This document shows positions 5,295 to 6,038 of a stretch of DNA of 6,038 nt, piece by piece. The position numbers and the translations under genes are program-made. Origin of the DNA: Bacillota bacterium (lineage in GTDB: Bacteria; Bacillota; Bacilli; Alicyclobacillales; SLC66); NCBI GenBank assembly GCA_021821225.1, contig JAKACR010000177.1:1-6038 (forward strand), in the 5' to 3' direction. The notes beneath the pieces were generated by a model that saw only the letters and a program-made list of their open reading frames with translations, was not told where the DNA came from and searched no databases. Position 1 is the first letter of the stretch. Each line of letters starts with the position of its first letter.

Positions 5295-6038
5295 CGACGC
5301 GCATTCGGTTCTTGGGAGTGGCGGGTTACGAAATCGAGTGGTCCAATCATCGCGTACTGATCGACCCCTTTCTCACGGGGAGTCGTTTCGCTCCCTGTAG
5401 CGCGGATGAGTTGGCAACCCCCGACGTCATCCTTGTCACACACTCCGCCTGGGACCATATCGGCGACACCGCTGCCATTGCGAAGCGCACAGGGGCGCCC
5501 GTCGTCTGTGGATCCGATACGCATGCCCTGCTCCGTGAGGCGGGGATACCGACCGAGCAGATGCGGCAGACGGTTTGGGGCATCGTGGTGAAGGTGGGGG
5601 GCATAGTGGTTCGTCCGGTTGAGAGCCATCACTGGGCGCAGGCGCGCTTGAAAGACGGCAACACAGTATCCGGGGTGCCCATGGGTTTCATAATTGAAAC
5701 GGATTCCGATGTGCGGGTATATCATTGCGGGGATACGGCGGTATTTGGCGACATGCGTCTCATCGCGGACCTTTACCAGCCGACGGTCGGCTTGCTGGGA
5801 TGTTCGCAGGCGCAAGACTTGCTGCGTCAGGTTCCGGGCGCAGGAGAGGTTCTGACGGGAGAGATGTCGCCAAGGGACGCCGCATTCGCTGCGGAGTTGT
5901 TACGCCTACCGTTGGCGGTCGCTTCCCACTATTTGGACATTGATGACAAACAGGGGCCTGAATATGCGGATGTCCAGGAGTTTTTGCAAGCCGTCGCGGA
6001 GTTTGATTCCACCAGGAAGAGGAACGCCTTGGCGATGC
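5291..6038 (+). CDS. UlaG-like metallo-beta-lactamase-fold protein with an incomplete HxHxDH motif (3' end cut by window)
   Basis: The frame is open from ATG 5291 to the window end: 249 codons, no stop reached. The N-terminus has IDPFLTG (24-30), typical of UlaG-like (COG2220) MBL-fold proteins, a group that includes L-ascorbate-6-phosphate lactonase. The metal motif reads VTHSAWDHIGD (49-59), so H51, D55 and H56 are present but the expected second His (position 53) is Ala. Other ligand positions look intact: SHH at 112-114, HCGDT at 145-149 with D148, and ASHY at 211-214 with H213. A lactonase or phospho-lactone hydrolase role would fit the dehydrogenases upstream: oxidise a cyclic sugar, then open the lactone. 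Given the missing His, a one-metal enzyme or an altered reaction is possible. The gene is coupled to the reductase by an ATGA overlap. Only a few C-terminal residues may be missing, judging from usual UlaG-like lengths. Confidence 0.85.
   Translation, partial: MTTRIRFLGVAGYEIEWSNHRVLIDPFLTGSRFAPCSADELATPDVILVTHSAWDHIGDTAAIAKRTGAPVVCGSDTHALLREAGIPTEQMRQTVWGIVVKVGGIVVRPVESHHWAQARLKDGNTVSGVPMGFIIETDSDVRVYHCGDTAVFGDMRLIADLYQPTVGLLGCSQAQDLLRQVPGAGEVLTGEMSPRDAAFAAELLRLPLAVASHYLDIDDKQGPEYADVQEFLQAVAEFDSTRKRNALAM

Overview
The window reads as a compact catabolic gene cluster, all on the + strand, from a bacterium of moderate-to-high GC. Purine-rich Shine-Dalgarno sequences, GTG starts, a near-consensus sigma-A promoter and a cre-like box suggest a Firmicute. 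A Bacilli lineage such as the Alicyclobacillaceae is a guess from overall feel, not something the sequence proves.

Layout. (1) Positions 2-169: the C-terminal end of a GntR/FadR-type (FCD domain) regulator. (2) 170-282: a leader with a cre-like palindrome. (3) 283-1056: a classical short-chain dehydrogenase/reductase (SDR). (4) 1057-1197: a gap with a 10-bp direct repeat. (5) 1198-1854: a class II (AraD/FucA-type) aldolase-family protein, coupled by an ATGA overlap to (6) 1851-3128, a four-carbon acid sugar kinase (DUF1537 family). (7) 3129-3351: an intergenic region with the best promoter in the window (TTGACA, 17 bp, TATAGT) and a TGGTCGACCA palindrome at the expected transcription start. 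(8) 3352-4377: a zinc-dependent medium-chain dehydrogenase; (9) 4374-5294: a ketopantoate-reductase-family (PanE/ApbA) dehydrogenase; (10) 5291-6038: a UlaG-like metallo-beta-lactamase-fold protein cut by the window end. Genes 8-10 are joined by two more ATGA overlaps.

The likely joint role is catabolism of a sugar acid or polyol. Three NAD(P)-dependent dehydrogenases of unrelated folds could oxidise the substrate, and the MBL-fold protein could open a lactone. The kinase and aldolase resemble the kinase plus decarboxylase/aldolase pair of tetronate pathways (OtnK/OtnC). The substrate cannot be read from the sequence. No known pathway that I can recall has exactly this set.

The oddest observation is that two unrelated metalloenzyme-fold proteins, the aldolase and the MBL protein, each lack the second histidine of their HxH metal motif (H-A-S and H-S-A-W-D-H) while the other expected active-site residues are kept.
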